Source: CALEUX01 sp964608615 (GTDB lineage: Bacteria; Bacteroidota; Bacteroidia; Bacteroidales; Marinilabiliaceae). Taken from it: 35,656 nt of DNA. Where the stretch lies: the NCBI GenBank assembly GCA_964608615.1, contig CAZSQG010000038.1, positions 1-35,656 on the forward strand. The letters run 5' to 3'. Positions 16,847-24,147 of the stretch are shown here, one piece after another; the first letter of the stretch is position 1; every line of letters starts with the position of its first letter. The notes below the pieces were generated by a model, which was given only the letters and a program-made list of their open reading frames with translations, was not told the DNA's origin and did no database searches. The translations under genes were made by a program, and so were the position numbers.

Positions 16847-17926
16847 TCAATACTTTAGAGTGCGTATTATAATTCTACTGATTAAATCCTGTTCTTCCTC
16901 CGATAGCGCATGGTACATTGGCAAGCAAAGTATGCGTTTCGATATGTCGTTGGCAATTGGGGTGGCTTGTTGGTCCAGGTAATCCAAGGTTGAAAGGGAA
17001 GGGTAGAAGTACCTGCGTGGATAAATCCAGTTGATCTCTAACTCATTTTTCACTTTCAACAACAGTTCTTCACTTTCGAAAATAACGGGAAAATAGGAAT
17101 GGTTGTATTCGGCTGCCTTGTTGATGGTTTGGAAAGTTAATCCCTTGTTGGCAAGCATGTTTTTATATCTCTGGTACAGTGCTTTTCGGTTGGCAATTAT
17201 TTCATCGGCATACTTTAGGTTGCACAAACCCATGGCAGCATGAAACTCTGAGTTTTTTCCGTTGATGCCTATGCCATCGAACGATTCGGGTGTTTTAAAT
17301 CCAAAATTACGAAGCTTCGACAAGCGATAGATCAACTCGGGCGATTTGGATACCACAGCACCACCTTCAACGGTATGGTATAGCTTGGTGGCGTGGAAAC
17401 TGATGGTACTGATGTCGCCAAACTCCAACACCGACTTTCCTTTATATTTTACTCCAAAGCAATGAGCGGCATCGTAAATTACTTTTAAGTTGTGTTTTTT
17501 GGCAATTGCTTCGATTGCTTCAATGTCGCAGGGGTTCCCAAAAACATGGGTAGCCAGTATGGCTGTTGTGGCAGGAGTAATGGCTTCTTCAATCTTTTTT
17601 GGGTCAATATTCAGGGTGTTTGGGTCAATGTCGGCAAACACGGGTTTGCAATTCTCCCAAATAATTGTGGTGGTGGTGGCAATAAACGAAAAGGGTGTTG
17701 TTATAATCTCCCCTTTTAGTTCCAGTGCTTTAATAGCAATTTGCAGGGCAATGGTGCCGTTGCTTAAGAAAAGCAAATGATCGAGGCCCAGATATTCTTT
17801 TAATTTTAGCTCCAACTCACTTGACAATGGCCCCATATTGGTGAGCCATTTTTTATCGTATATCTTGTCGATATAACGGAGGTATTCTTCTTTGGGCGGT
17901 AGGAAGGGGGTGGTCACGGGTATCAT
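16847..17926 (-). CDS. DegT/DnrJ/EryC1 aminotransferase (VioA-like)
   Basis: 359 residues from the ATG at 17926 (MIPVTTPFLPPKEEYLRYID). An upstream in-frame ATG at 17995 is rejected because those codons are frame-shifted glycosyltransferase remnant and the duplicate at 19256-19465 starts at the equivalent of 17926. PLP residues are visible: VIYDAAHCFG (D152) and SFHATKLYHTVEGG, with K181 as the Schiff-base lysine. It should transaminate a dTDP- or UDP-4-keto-6-deoxy sugar; with the PglD/VioB-like enzyme downstream, a 4-acetamido-4,6-dideoxy sugar is likely. It is the intact copy of a duplicated gene: its first 70 codons recur almost unchanged at 19256-19465. Confidence 0.9.
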   Translation of the reverse strand: MIPVTTPFLPPKEEYLRYIDKIYDKKWLTNMGPLSSELELKLKEYLGLDHLLFLSNGTIALQIAIKALELKGEIITTPFSFIATTTTIIWENCKPVFADIDPNTLNIDPKKIEEAITPATTAILATHVFGNPCDIEAIEAIAKKHNLKVIYDAAHCFGVKYKGKSVLEFGDISTISFHATKLYHTVEGGAVVSKSPELIYRLSKLRNFGFKTPESFDGIGINGKNSEFHAAMGLCNLKYADEIIANRKALYQRYKNMLANKGLTFQTINKAAEYNHSYFPVIFESEELLLKVKNELEINWIYPRRYFYPSLSTLDYLDQQATPIANDISKRILCLPMYHALSEEEQDLISRIIIRTLKY

Positions 17927-17930
17927 ATTA

Positions 17931-18102
17931 AGAAAATAAATTGTAAATACTGGATATTTTATCGAAGAAGGCCTTTCTGCCAAACTTCTCAACAATGGGT
18001 GCTCTCACCCGATTTTTGTCAAAAACAATGGTCTGATTTTAACTTTTAAAATAGCTTCGGCCATATTCTCATAATCGCCAATATCAATTCGAAGGCCATT
18101 GT
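17931..18102 (-). pseudogene. 3' remnant of duplicated GT4 (second copy)
   Basis: On the minus strand NGLRIDIGDYENMAEAILKVK matches NGIRVSIGDYENMADVILQVK of the intact GT4 at 19462-20661. After a one-base frameshift near 18035 it continues as TIVFDKNRVRAPIVEKFGRK and KISSIYNLFS, ending with TAA just before the DegT start at 17926. This is the C-terminal quarter of a second GT4 copy. Its preceding part lies at 19005-19206, on the other side of the higBA cassette. Confidence 0.85.
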
Positions 18103-18131
18103 AATAAGTTCACATGTATGAAACGTTGGGG

Positions 18132-18141
18132 NNNNNNNNNN
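18132..18141. other. Assembly gap (10 Ns)
   Basis: A run of ten Ns, so order and distance across this point depend on scaffolding. It lies between the higBA genes and the GT4 remnant and within an imperfect inverted repeat (AAACGTTGGGG at 18121-18131 against CCCCAATGTTT at 18209-18219, 10 of 11 pairing), a structure that could itself have stopped assembly. True gap length is unknown. Confidence 0.99.
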
Positions 18142-18222
18142 GGGCTTGATCCCTGTATGCCGTTATAAAAGCTGATGTGGGGTAGAATGTTTAATATAAC
18201 CACCTAACCCCCAATGTTTTAT

Positions 18223-18239
18223 GCGTTATATTATAACGC
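18223..18239. repeat. 17-base palindrome downstream of higA
   Basis: GCGTTATA-T-TATAACGC is a perfect palindrome around one central base, 17 bases past the higA stop. It could be a weak transcript-end hairpin or a cassette boundary motif. No clear poly-U tract follows on the minus strand, so a terminator call is not supported. Confidence 0.5.
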
Positions 18240-18256
18240 GTTGATTTTTAAGTCAA

Positions 18257-18607
18257 TCAGGCTAATAATATTTCTGCTGGAATCTTTAATCCTTTGTAAA
18301 GTGATTTTATCATGCCCAAAGATAGACTTCTCTTTCTGTTAAGAACTTCACTTACTCGACTTTGACTACCAAGATATTTTACCATATCAGCACTAGTCAT
18401 TCCCATTTGCTCCATACGGAATTTAATTGCATCAATGGGGTCTGGCGGTGCAATAGGATAATGTTTCATCTCATATGATTCAACTAAGGTCACTAATAGG
18501 TCTAATTCATCACCTTCAGGTGTATCTTTTTTTGCTCCCCACAATTCTTCAATCCTGCTTATGGAAGTATTGTAATCTTTTTCTGTTTTTATTGGTCGAA
18601 TATTCAT
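18257..18607 (-). CDS. higA: HigA-type antitoxin, XRE helix-turn-helix
   Basis: 116 residues. The N-terminus (MNIRPIKTEKDYNTSISRIE) and the stretch ELDLLVTLVESYEMKHYPI are those of HigA antitoxins of the COG5499 type. The C-terminal part FRMEQMGMTSADMVKYLGS followed by RVSEVLNRKRSLSLGMIKSL is the DNA-binding helix-turn-helix. It should neutralise the adjacent HigB toxin and repress the shared promoter. It starts 2 bases after the toxin gene, in the toxin-first order typical of higBA. The pair has no part in glycan synthesis. Confidence 0.92.
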   Translation of the reverse strand: MNIRPIKTEKDYNTSISRIEELWGAKKDTPEGDELDLLVTLVESYEMKHYPIAPPDPIDAIKFRMEQMGMTSADMVKYLGSQSRVSEVLNRKRSLSLGMIKSLYKGLKIPAEILLA

Positions 18608-18609
18608 AA

Positions 18610-18909
18610 TTAAATTGTTTTAGAGTCAATTTTATCGTACTGTTTATGAGTCCCAATAAATCTTACAAAAATCACTTGAAATTCATAATCAATCGAAACA
18701 ACTAATCTATAATCGTTGCTTTTTATGTTGAAAATTACTCTTCCATCTCCGACAATGCTGGCATTTTTATATTGCTTTTTCAATTCATTTGAGTTTTTCC
18801 ATTCTGCTGTTTTAGCGTCATGATACCAAGCTCTCAATGAGACTTCGGAATCAGAATACTCTGGTTTTTCAAAAAACTCTCTTAAAGTTCTAAATGCAAT
18901 AATTCTCAT
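18610..18909 (-). CDS. higB: HigB-type mRNA interferase toxin
   Basis: 99 residues from the ATG at 18909. That start is chosen because MRIIAFRTLREFFEKPEYSD is the usual HigB N-terminus; the longer reading from 18924 needs a TTG start and overlaps the promoter. SLRAWYHDAKTAEWKN and the basic C-terminal strand region DYRLVVSIDYEFQVIFVRFI fit the RelE/HigB fold. The protein should cleave mRNA at the ribosome when free of HigA. It is co-transcribed with higA (2-base spacing). The cassette lies inside a broken GT4 copy: homologous GT4 sequence ends at about 19005 on one side and resumes at about 18102 on the other. Confidence 0.92.
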   Translation of the reverse strand: MRIIAFRTLREFFEKPEYSDSEVSLRAWYHDAKTAEWKNSNELKKQYKNASIVGDGRVIFNIKSNDYRLVVSIDYEFQVIFVRFIGTHKQYDKIDSKTI

Positions 18910-18913
18910 GAAG

Positions 18914-18953
18914 TAAAGATACAAAAATTAACCAATAAATCCCAATTTGGGAT
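18914..18953 (-). promoter_or_regulatory. Probable higBA promoter with overlapping operator
   Basis: On the minus strand TATCTTTA (18921-18914) fits the Bacteroidota TAnnTTT -7 element. Twenty-one bases upstream is a TTG (18945-18943), a fitting -33 element. That TTG lies in a perfect palindrome, ATCCCAA-T-TTGGGAT on the plus strand (18939-18953), a likely HigA or HigBA binding site for autorepression. The -7 box is only a few bases from the ATG, so the message would be leaderless or nearly so. All inferred from sequence. Confidence 0.5.
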
Positions 18954-19004
18954 ATGTATTTTATAGGGTTGCTTAAGTGTTTTTTCTTCAATGTGCTACA
19001 ACTA

Positions 19005-19206
19005 TATTATATCGTCAATGCCACCATTGTTTACAGCAACTACCGGTGCGCCACAACTCATGGCTTCACAAACTGCTACTCCAAAAGTTTCGAAGTAGCT
19101 TGTTGAAGCGAATAAATCAGCTTTTTGGTATTCATGGACCAAATCATAAAGGGATGTTGCTTACACATAGGAGCTTAATAGCCGCTTCAATCGCTTCATT
19201 TAACAG
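19005..19206 (-). pseudogene. Middle fragments of duplicated GT4 (second copy)
   Basis: The minus strand reads LLNEAIEAAIKLLCVSN, matching the part of the GT4 at 19462-20661 that contains IEAANILLCVSN. It then jumps, with about 110 codons missing, to LVHEYQKADLFASTSYFETF and GVAVCEAMSCGAPVVAVNNG, the EX7E region, nearly identical to the intact gene. It ends after GGIDDII at about 19005, where unrelated sequence of the higBA cassette begins. The rest of this copy is at 17931-18102. No functional product is expected. Confidence 0.88.
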
Positions 19207-19465
19207 GTTTGGTGGTGGTAATAAACGAAAAGGGTGTTGTTATAATCTCCCCTTTTTATTCCAGCGCCTTAATAGCAATTTGCAGGGCAATGGTGCCGTT
19301 GCTTAAGAAAAGCAAATGATCGAGGCCCAGATATTCTTTTAATTTTAGCTCCAACTCACTTGACAATGGCCCCATATTGGTGAGCCATTTTTTATCGTAT
19401 ATCTTGTCGATATAACGGAGGTATTCTTCTTTGGGCGGGAGAAAGGGGGATGTCACTTGGATCAT
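19207..19465 (-). pseudogene. Truncated DegT aminotransferase (first copy)
   Basis: From the ATG at 19465 the first 69 codons (MIQVTSPFLPPKEEYLRYID onward) are almost identical to the intact aminotransferase at 16847-17926. A Leu codon has become TAA (19256-19258 on the plus strand), after which recognisable sequence (KGEIITTPFSFI) continues for about 15 codons before joining the GT4 fragment near 19207. The PLP lysine and most of the enzyme are missing. The ATG overlaps the end of the intact GT4 by 4 bases, the original gene junction. Confidence 0.92.
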
Positions 19466-20661
19466 GTTATATCAATAATGGAATTGTAAATATTCGAGAT
19501 TTTATTAAAAAAAGCGATTCTTCCGTATTTATGTACTATTGTTTCTCTAACCTTTTTTTTATCAAATGAAATTGTTTTATTTTTTACTTGAAGAATGACA
19601 TCTGCCATATTCTCATAATCGCCGATACTAACCCTAATTCCATTATTTGAGTTTATAATGTCATCAATTCCCCCATTGTTTACAGCAACTACCGGTGTGC
19701 CGCAACTCATGGCTTCACAAACAGCAACACCAAAAGTTTCGAAGTAGCTTGATGAAATGAATAAATCAGCTTTTTGGTATTCATGAACCAGTTCCTGAAG
19801 GGATAAGTTACTCACAAACCGACAATATTCATTGATTTTTAGTTCACATGTTAGGGCTTTTAATTCAGATACTGAAATGCCGTCTGCAAAATGCTCAGGA
19901 ATGCTTAAGGTTAATAAAATATCTCTTTGTCCGTATTGGTGAACCAAAATTTGTAAAGCTTTAAGCAGAGTTGGGAAATCTTTTCTTTTAGATGCTACTC
20001 CAACAGTCAATAGGTTAAATTTTTTGGTAGGTTCTAAATATGCTTTTAATGTGAACTTGTCTTCATCAATAAAATTGCCTACGAAAATGGGGTCAACATT
20101 ATATCCGGAAATTAAAAAAGTCCTTTTATCAAAATTACTTACACATAAAAGTATATTGGCAGCTTCTATGGTTTCTTTTAATATCGTTTCCTGTAATGGG
20201 GTATATTGTGTGAAAATTAACGGGTTATGATGGGTTATGATAAATGGAATGTTTAATTTATTTGAGATATATCTTGCATAGTAGCCTCCCCAAAAAGTGT
20301 CGTGAGCATGTATTAAATCCGGCTTCCAATTATTTAAGGAGATATAATCCATTAATGCTTTTAAGTATGCTTTAGCCCCATCTAAAAGGCAATTATTAAA
20401 TGATTTAATAGTAAGTTGTTTGTACTGAAAAGGAATTAGTCCTTCAGTTTCAATAAAATAACCCTCTAAGCTTTTAACTTTAGGGTGAGTAATATACTGT
20501 AAAGCGGTTTTTTTTCCATAGTAATGCGCATTCCCTGCTAGTATCCGCATATCATACTGTGGACGCATTAATTCAGTCTGAACCTTAAAAAAAATGCCAG
20601 AATATGGGGAGTCTTTGGTTGGATACCAAGAGGGGATTATTAATATCTTAATTTTATTCAT
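19462..20661 (-). CDS. Glycosyltransferase family 4
   Basis: 399 residues from the ATG at 20661, preferred over an earlier TTG because ILIIPSWYPTKDSPYSGIFF then falls at the true N-terminus and the ATG overlaps the stop of the upstream acetyltransferase gene (TAATG). The N-terminal domain has PDLIHAHDTFWGGYYARYIS, the C-terminal domain FNLLTVGVASKRKDF and SSYFETFGVAVCEAMSCGTP with an intact EX7E (E-TFGVAVC-E). It should add one sugar to the lipid-linked glycan. Parts of a second copy are found at 17931-18102 and 19005-19206, so this is the surviving copy of a duplicated GT4-DegT unit. Confidence 0.92.
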   Translation of the reverse strand: MNKIKILIIPSWYPTKDSPYSGIFFKVQTELMRPQYDMRILAGNAHYYGKKTALQYITHPKVKSLEGYFIETEGLIPFQYKQLTIKSFNNCLLDGAKAYLKALMDYISLNNWKPDLIHAHDTFWGGYYARYISNKLNIPFIITHHNPLIFTQYTPLQETILKETIEAANILLCVSNFDKRTFLISGYNVDPIFVGNFIDEDKFTLKAYLEPTKKFNLLTVGVASKRKDFPTLLKALQILVHQYGQRDILLTLSIPEHFADGISVSELKALTCELKINEYCRFVSNLSLQELVHEYQKADLFISSSYFETFGVAVCEAMSCGTPVVAVNNGGIDDIINSNNGIRVSIGDYENMADVILQVKNKTISFDKKKVRETIVHKYGRIAFFNKISNIYNSIIDIT

Positions 20662-21284
20662 TACACCCAAGGTTCAATTTTTTTTATACATTTTGCAGGA
20701 TTGCCTATATTTATTGTCCAGGGCTCAATATTGTGTGTTACGGTGGAACCTGCACCAATAATGGCACCCCGGCCAATGTGTACACCTTTTAGTATAACAC
20801 AATTAAACCCAATCCAAACATCGTCTTCAATAATTATTTCTTTTGCCTTTAAATCATATTGATTCATCCCTGTTGTATAATTGGCAAGGAAATCTTCGTG
20901 CCTAAGTTTTGCATCTGTGGAGTGTGAAATATTATCTAGAATATTAACATTATGGGCAATTAAGACTCTATTTCCTATTGATATTTTCTTGCCAGATACT
21001 ATTCTTGAATTTTCGCTAAGTGAACAATGAGTGCCGATTGTAATTTCTCCCGCGTAGGGGTAAGTGATTAATAAACCAAGTATTTGGGAATAAGCTCCAA
21101 CCTTTATTTTTTCAGGTTGTTTAGAGAGATTTCTTATTTCACATCCGCTATGTAATACTGCAGTTACATCAATTAATGCTTTTTGTTTATAGTGATTTAG
21201 GATTTTAGTTTGAAATTCATGCTTACCAGTCATATATATACGATAGGCCAATTGATGATATTTATTTTTGATAAATCCAAGCAT
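20661..21284 (-). CDS. Left-handed beta-helix acetyltransferase (WbbJ/LacA-like)
   Basis: 207 residues, mostly hexapeptide repeats (EITIGTHCSLSENSRIVSGK, ISIGNRVLIAHNVNILDN, IIIEDDVWIGFNCVILKG, HIGRGAIIGAGSTVTHNI) with the conserved end INIGNPAKCIKKI. A loop containing ISHSTDAKLRHEDFLANY lies where the catalytic His of LacA/WbbJ-type O-acetyltransferases is found. It has no Rossmann domain, so it more likely acetylates a glycan or lipid-linked sugar than a sugar nucleotide. It lies 5 bases after a GT2 and is translationally coupled to the GT4 that follows. Confidence 0.87.
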   Translation of the reverse strand: MLGFIKNKYHQLAYRIYMTGKHEFQTKILNHYKQKALIDVTAVLHSGCEIRNLSKQPEKIKVGAYSQILGLLITYPYAGEITIGTHCSLSENSRIVSGKKISIGNRVLIAHNVNILDNISHSTDAKLRHEDFLANYTTGMNQYDLKAKEIIIEDDVWIGFNCVILKGVHIGRGAIIGAGSTVTHNIEPWTINIGNPAKCIKKIEPWV

Positions 21285-21289
21285 CTTTT

Positions 21290-22219
21290 TTAATATTTCC
21301 GTAGAATTGAGTTTGCGAATATTCTAAATGTCAATAACCTATGGTCTGAAAATATATATTTTAAACTTTTGAAAAACAAATACGCGACTTTAGGATATTG
21401 CTTTAGTTTTGCTTTTTCAATCATTTTTGAATTATAATAATTAAGCCATCTTTTATCCAATTCTCTTCTTGTAATATTAGGGGTGGCTATATCTTTGTTT
21501 AGTTTTCTTCTTTTATAGGCGGTTTCACATACCAATAAGTTCCAATAAATAGCTTTTAAAAAGCTATTGTTTGTTGAAAGCCCTTGTGAATGATATCTAT
21601 AATAGTAGGTTGGGATATTAACAAAAACAACATGACCAATTTCTTCAAGTTTATATAATATATCCTGATCTTCGGCTCTTCTGAGCATTGAATTTATTCC
21701 AGAGGTTAAAAGATATTTTTCCTTTCTGAATGCCCAAAAATGCCCAATTTTGGGTCCGTCAAATGATAGTTGCGATTCATGTTCCGGTATTGCCCCACTA
21801 TTGGTCGATATTTGAGTAATATTTAAATGTTCATCGCAAATAAAATGGTTGGTATGCACTATTGCTGCGTTTGGATGTTTATAAAACTCTTTAACAACCA
21901 ATTCAAGAGTTTCCGGTATAATTTTGTCATCAGGATCCACAATTCCACAAAACTCACCATTTGCATTGTCTATAGCCCTTCGTTTTGTGTAACCTACCCC
22001 TTTGTTTATTTCATTGTATAGAATTTTTATTCTGGAGTCGTCTTTATATAATTCATAAAGTTTAAGACTAATATCATCAGTAGAAGCATCGTCAACAAGA
22101 ATTATTTCCCAGTTATTATATGTTTGGGCTTTAATACTTTCAATGCATTCATTTAAGAATCGTCCATTGTTGTAATTGGCAACTATAATTGAGAATAGTG
22201 GAGATGTCGAATCTTTCAT
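21290..22219 (-). CDS. Glycosyltransferase family 2
   Basis: 309 residues. FSIIVANYNNGRFLNECIES (9-28), IILVDDASTDD (D43/D44) and the metal motif GIVDPDDKIIPETL (D95, D97, D98) define a GT-A family 2 enzyme. The Arg/Asp block LRRAEDQDILYKL is the usual acceptor-side ED motif of these enzymes. Its ATG shares one base with the stop of the upstream GT4 gene. Sugar specificity cannot be deduced. Confidence 0.92.
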   Translation of the reverse strand: MKDSTSPLFSIIVANYNNGRFLNECIESIKAQTYNNWEIILVDDASTDDISLKLYELYKDDSRIKILYNEINKGVGYTKRRAIDNANGEFCGIVDPDDKIIPETLELVVKEFYKHPNAAIVHTNHFICDEHLNITQISTNSGAIPEHESQLSFDGPKIGHFWAFRKEKYLLTSGINSMLRRAEDQDILYKLEEIGHVVFVNIPTYYYRYHSQGLSTNNSFLKAIYWNLLVCETAYKRRKLNKDIATPNITRRELDKRWLNYYNSKMIEKAKLKQYPKVAYLFFKSLKYIFSDHRLLTFRIFANSILRKY

Positions 22220-23511
22220 TATATTTTGCCTTTAGATGCGAAGATCATTTCTTTTAGGGCTCTTAGTCTAACTCTTGGCCTAACAAATATATGAACAATA
22301 TGCCAGTGATATTTTATTTTAATAAATAACGATTTTATAAATATGGGTTTTCTAATTTCGTTATAAATTAGCAATTCTGGTTCTAGTTTTATTTTGAATG
22401 GTATTTTTATTGGTTTTATTGGTTTGATGTTACTCGACTGAAATATATGGGCCCATTCATTATGCGTTATCTCGGCACTATATTTTTCTTCTATAGTTTT
22501 AATGGCATTTGCTGACATCCGTTTCCATAACTCGGGGTCTTTTTGCAGCAACCTGAGCTTCTCTTGATAATCTTGATCTCTGTCTTTAACGATAAAGCCA
22601 TTAACGCCATCTTTAATAATTTCATTAATTCCGCTCTCTTCGTTTAAGCATACCGGTACCAATCCACATGACATTGCTTCCATTAAGGCAACCGGCATGC
22701 CTTCATAATCACTCAACAGAGTAAATATATGATGTTCACTCATTATTTTTTGAATTTCTGATGGAGCTACGGCACCTCGGAAATTTACATTGTTTATTTT
22801 ATTTGATTCAATGAGTCTTTTTGTATTATGCTCTTGGCTTCCATTACCATAGATGTTGAATTCTAATTCAGGTATTAGTTTGGATGCTGATATAAATGCA
22901 TTTGTAAGTAATAGTATTTGCTTTTGCTCAATTTCAATACGCCCCGCATAAATAATTTTAAGTTTGTATGAATCTATTTTGGCTCTATAATCTGTAAGGG
23001 GTGTACCACATGGTATTATCAAATGCGTACTTCCTTTTTGTGGATTGATGTAACTGTTTATTTGTTTTGAAACAGAAACAGACATTTTAAATCCATTAAC
23101 TGAATTATTTATGAATTTTTCAATAACCCCCTTAGTATGTGGTTCGTTTGAATGAAATACAGGGATTACCGGAATGTTGAATTCTTGCAGGTATTTATGT
23201 GCATAAAGAGCTGGTATGACATGATTTGCAACTACGCTTGTTATGTTCTCCTTAAATGTAATTTTTAGGATTCTTTTTACGAGATCCTCTGTAAACATAT
23301 ATCGTTCTCTGTTAATTACTCTTGTGTCTAATTTATTATTATTGAAGTAATTAATGGTTGGGCATTTTTTTATGTCTCCATAATAAATAAATAATGTTAC
23401 TATCTCAATATTATATTTATTATTCAAATCGGGAATTAATCGTTGCATCCATGAATTAATGCCACCTGCAATATATCCAGGCTCATCGTATGTGCAGAAC
23501 AGTACTTTCAT
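22219..23511 (-). CDS. Glycosyltransferase family 4
   Basis: 430 residues. The N-terminal domain starts MKVLFCTYDEPGYIAGGINS with the glycine-rich acceptor loop. The C-terminal domain has LKIIYAGRIEIEQKQILLL, FNIYGNGSQE and DYEGMPVALMEAMSCGLVPV (intact EX7E). About 50 extra basic residues follow the GT domain and may bind the membrane surface. A 174-base segment of this gene (22461-22634) is almost identical to 23775-23948 in the truncated gene just upstream, although the flanks differ, which points to recent gene conversion or duplication. Confidence 0.92.
   Translation of the reverse strand: MKVLFCTYDEPGYIAGGINSWMQRLIPDLNNKYNIEIVTLFIYYGDIKKCPTINYFNNNKLDTRVINRERYMFTEDLVKRILKITFKENITSVVANHVIPALYAHKYLQEFNIPVIPVFHSNEPHTKGVIEKFINNSVNGFKMSVSVSKQINSYINPQKGSTHLIIPCGTPLTDYRAKIDSYKLKIIYAGRIEIEQKQILLLTNAFISASKLIPELEFNIYGNGSQEHNTKRLIESNKINNVNFRGAVAPSEIQKIMSEHHIFTLLSDYEGMPVALMEAMSCGLVPVCLNEESGINEIIKDGVNGFIVKDRDQDYQEKLRLLQKDPELWKRMSANAIKTIEEKYSAEITHNEWAHIFQSSNIKPIKPIKIPFKIKLEPELLIYNEIRKPIFIKSLFIKIKYHWHIVHIFVRPRVRLRALKEMIFASKGKI
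22461..22634. repeat. 174-base near-identical repeat, copy 1
   Basis: Matches 23775-23948 in the same orientation with two mismatches in 174 bases (by eye). It encodes the GINEIIKDGVNGF...EEKYSAEITH part of the GT4 C-terminal domain. Confidence 0.92.
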
Positions 23512-23520
23512 AATTTGAAT

Positions 23521-24147
23521 TTAAAGGTTGGCAAACCTTTGTTTATTATGCTTTTTTATTTGATTTATTAGTTCTCTCAACCTAGCCCTAGGTCTTACCG
23601 CCAATCTGAACTTCATCCAAAACCGCTTTAAATTTATTTTGAATCTTATAATTAAAATTGGCTTTCTGTTTTCCTCATATATTAATGGTTCTGCGTCAAG
23701 AATTATCTTTTTAGGTATAATAAGTGGTGTTGTTTTATTCTCTAGAAGTTCAATTAATAAAGTAGCCCATTTTTTATGCGTTATCTCGGCACTATATTTT
23801 TCTTCTATAGTTTTAATGGCATTTGCTGACATCCGTTTCCATAACTCGGGGTCTTTTTGCAGCAACCTGAGCTTCTCTTGATAATCTTGATCTCTGTCTT
23901 TAACGACAAAGCCATTAACTCCATCTTTAATAATTTCATTAATTCCGCCTTCGCCAATATAGCAAACTGGCACAAGTCCGCATGCCATTGATTCCATTAA
24001 GACAACTGGTAAAGCTTCGGCTTCACTGGGCAAAAAAAATATATCAAATTGCTGCATTTGTAAGCTGATTTCTTTTTGTTCTTTGGTTCCTGCAGAAACT
24101 ACTTGTTCTTTTATACCTAATTGTTGAAATTGTTTTAGCTTGTATTG
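23521..24147 (-). pseudogene. N-terminally truncated GT4 copy
   Basis: An ATG at 24057 gives 178 residues that contain only the end of a GT4: FLPSEAEALPVVLMESMACG (EX7E present), GINEIIKDGVNGFVV and a basic C-terminal tail. Coding similarity continues upstream without an ATG to about 24147 (LKQFQQLGIKEQVVSAGTKE), directly behind and in frame with the TAA stop of the GT4 at 24148-25242. The whole acceptor domain is missing, so it cannot be an active transferase alone. It is paralogous to 22219-23511. Either a decayed duplicate or a donor for gene conversion into its neighbour; stable expression of the fragment is not excluded. Confidence 0.75.
23775..23948. repeat. 174-base near-identical repeat, copy 2
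   Basis: Partner of 22461-22634 (two mismatches). The sequence on both sides of the match is clearly diverged between the two genes. Confidence 0.92.

Noticed and set aside
17927..17995. Longer start for the DegT aminotransferase (ATG at 17995)
   Set aside because: These codons are the frame-shifted tail of the GT4 remnant; family alignment and the duplicate copy both start at the equivalent of 17926.
18121..18239. Integron attC site at the end of the higBA cassette
   Set aside because: ACCTAAC fits the RYYYAAC core, but its partner would precede rather than follow it, the gap hides the middle, and no integrase is present. Kept only as an unexplained inverted repeat.
18977..19306. 109-codon plus-strand frame
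   Set aside because: It lies opposite the GT4 and DegT pseudogene fragments, which explain the sequence on the minus strand.
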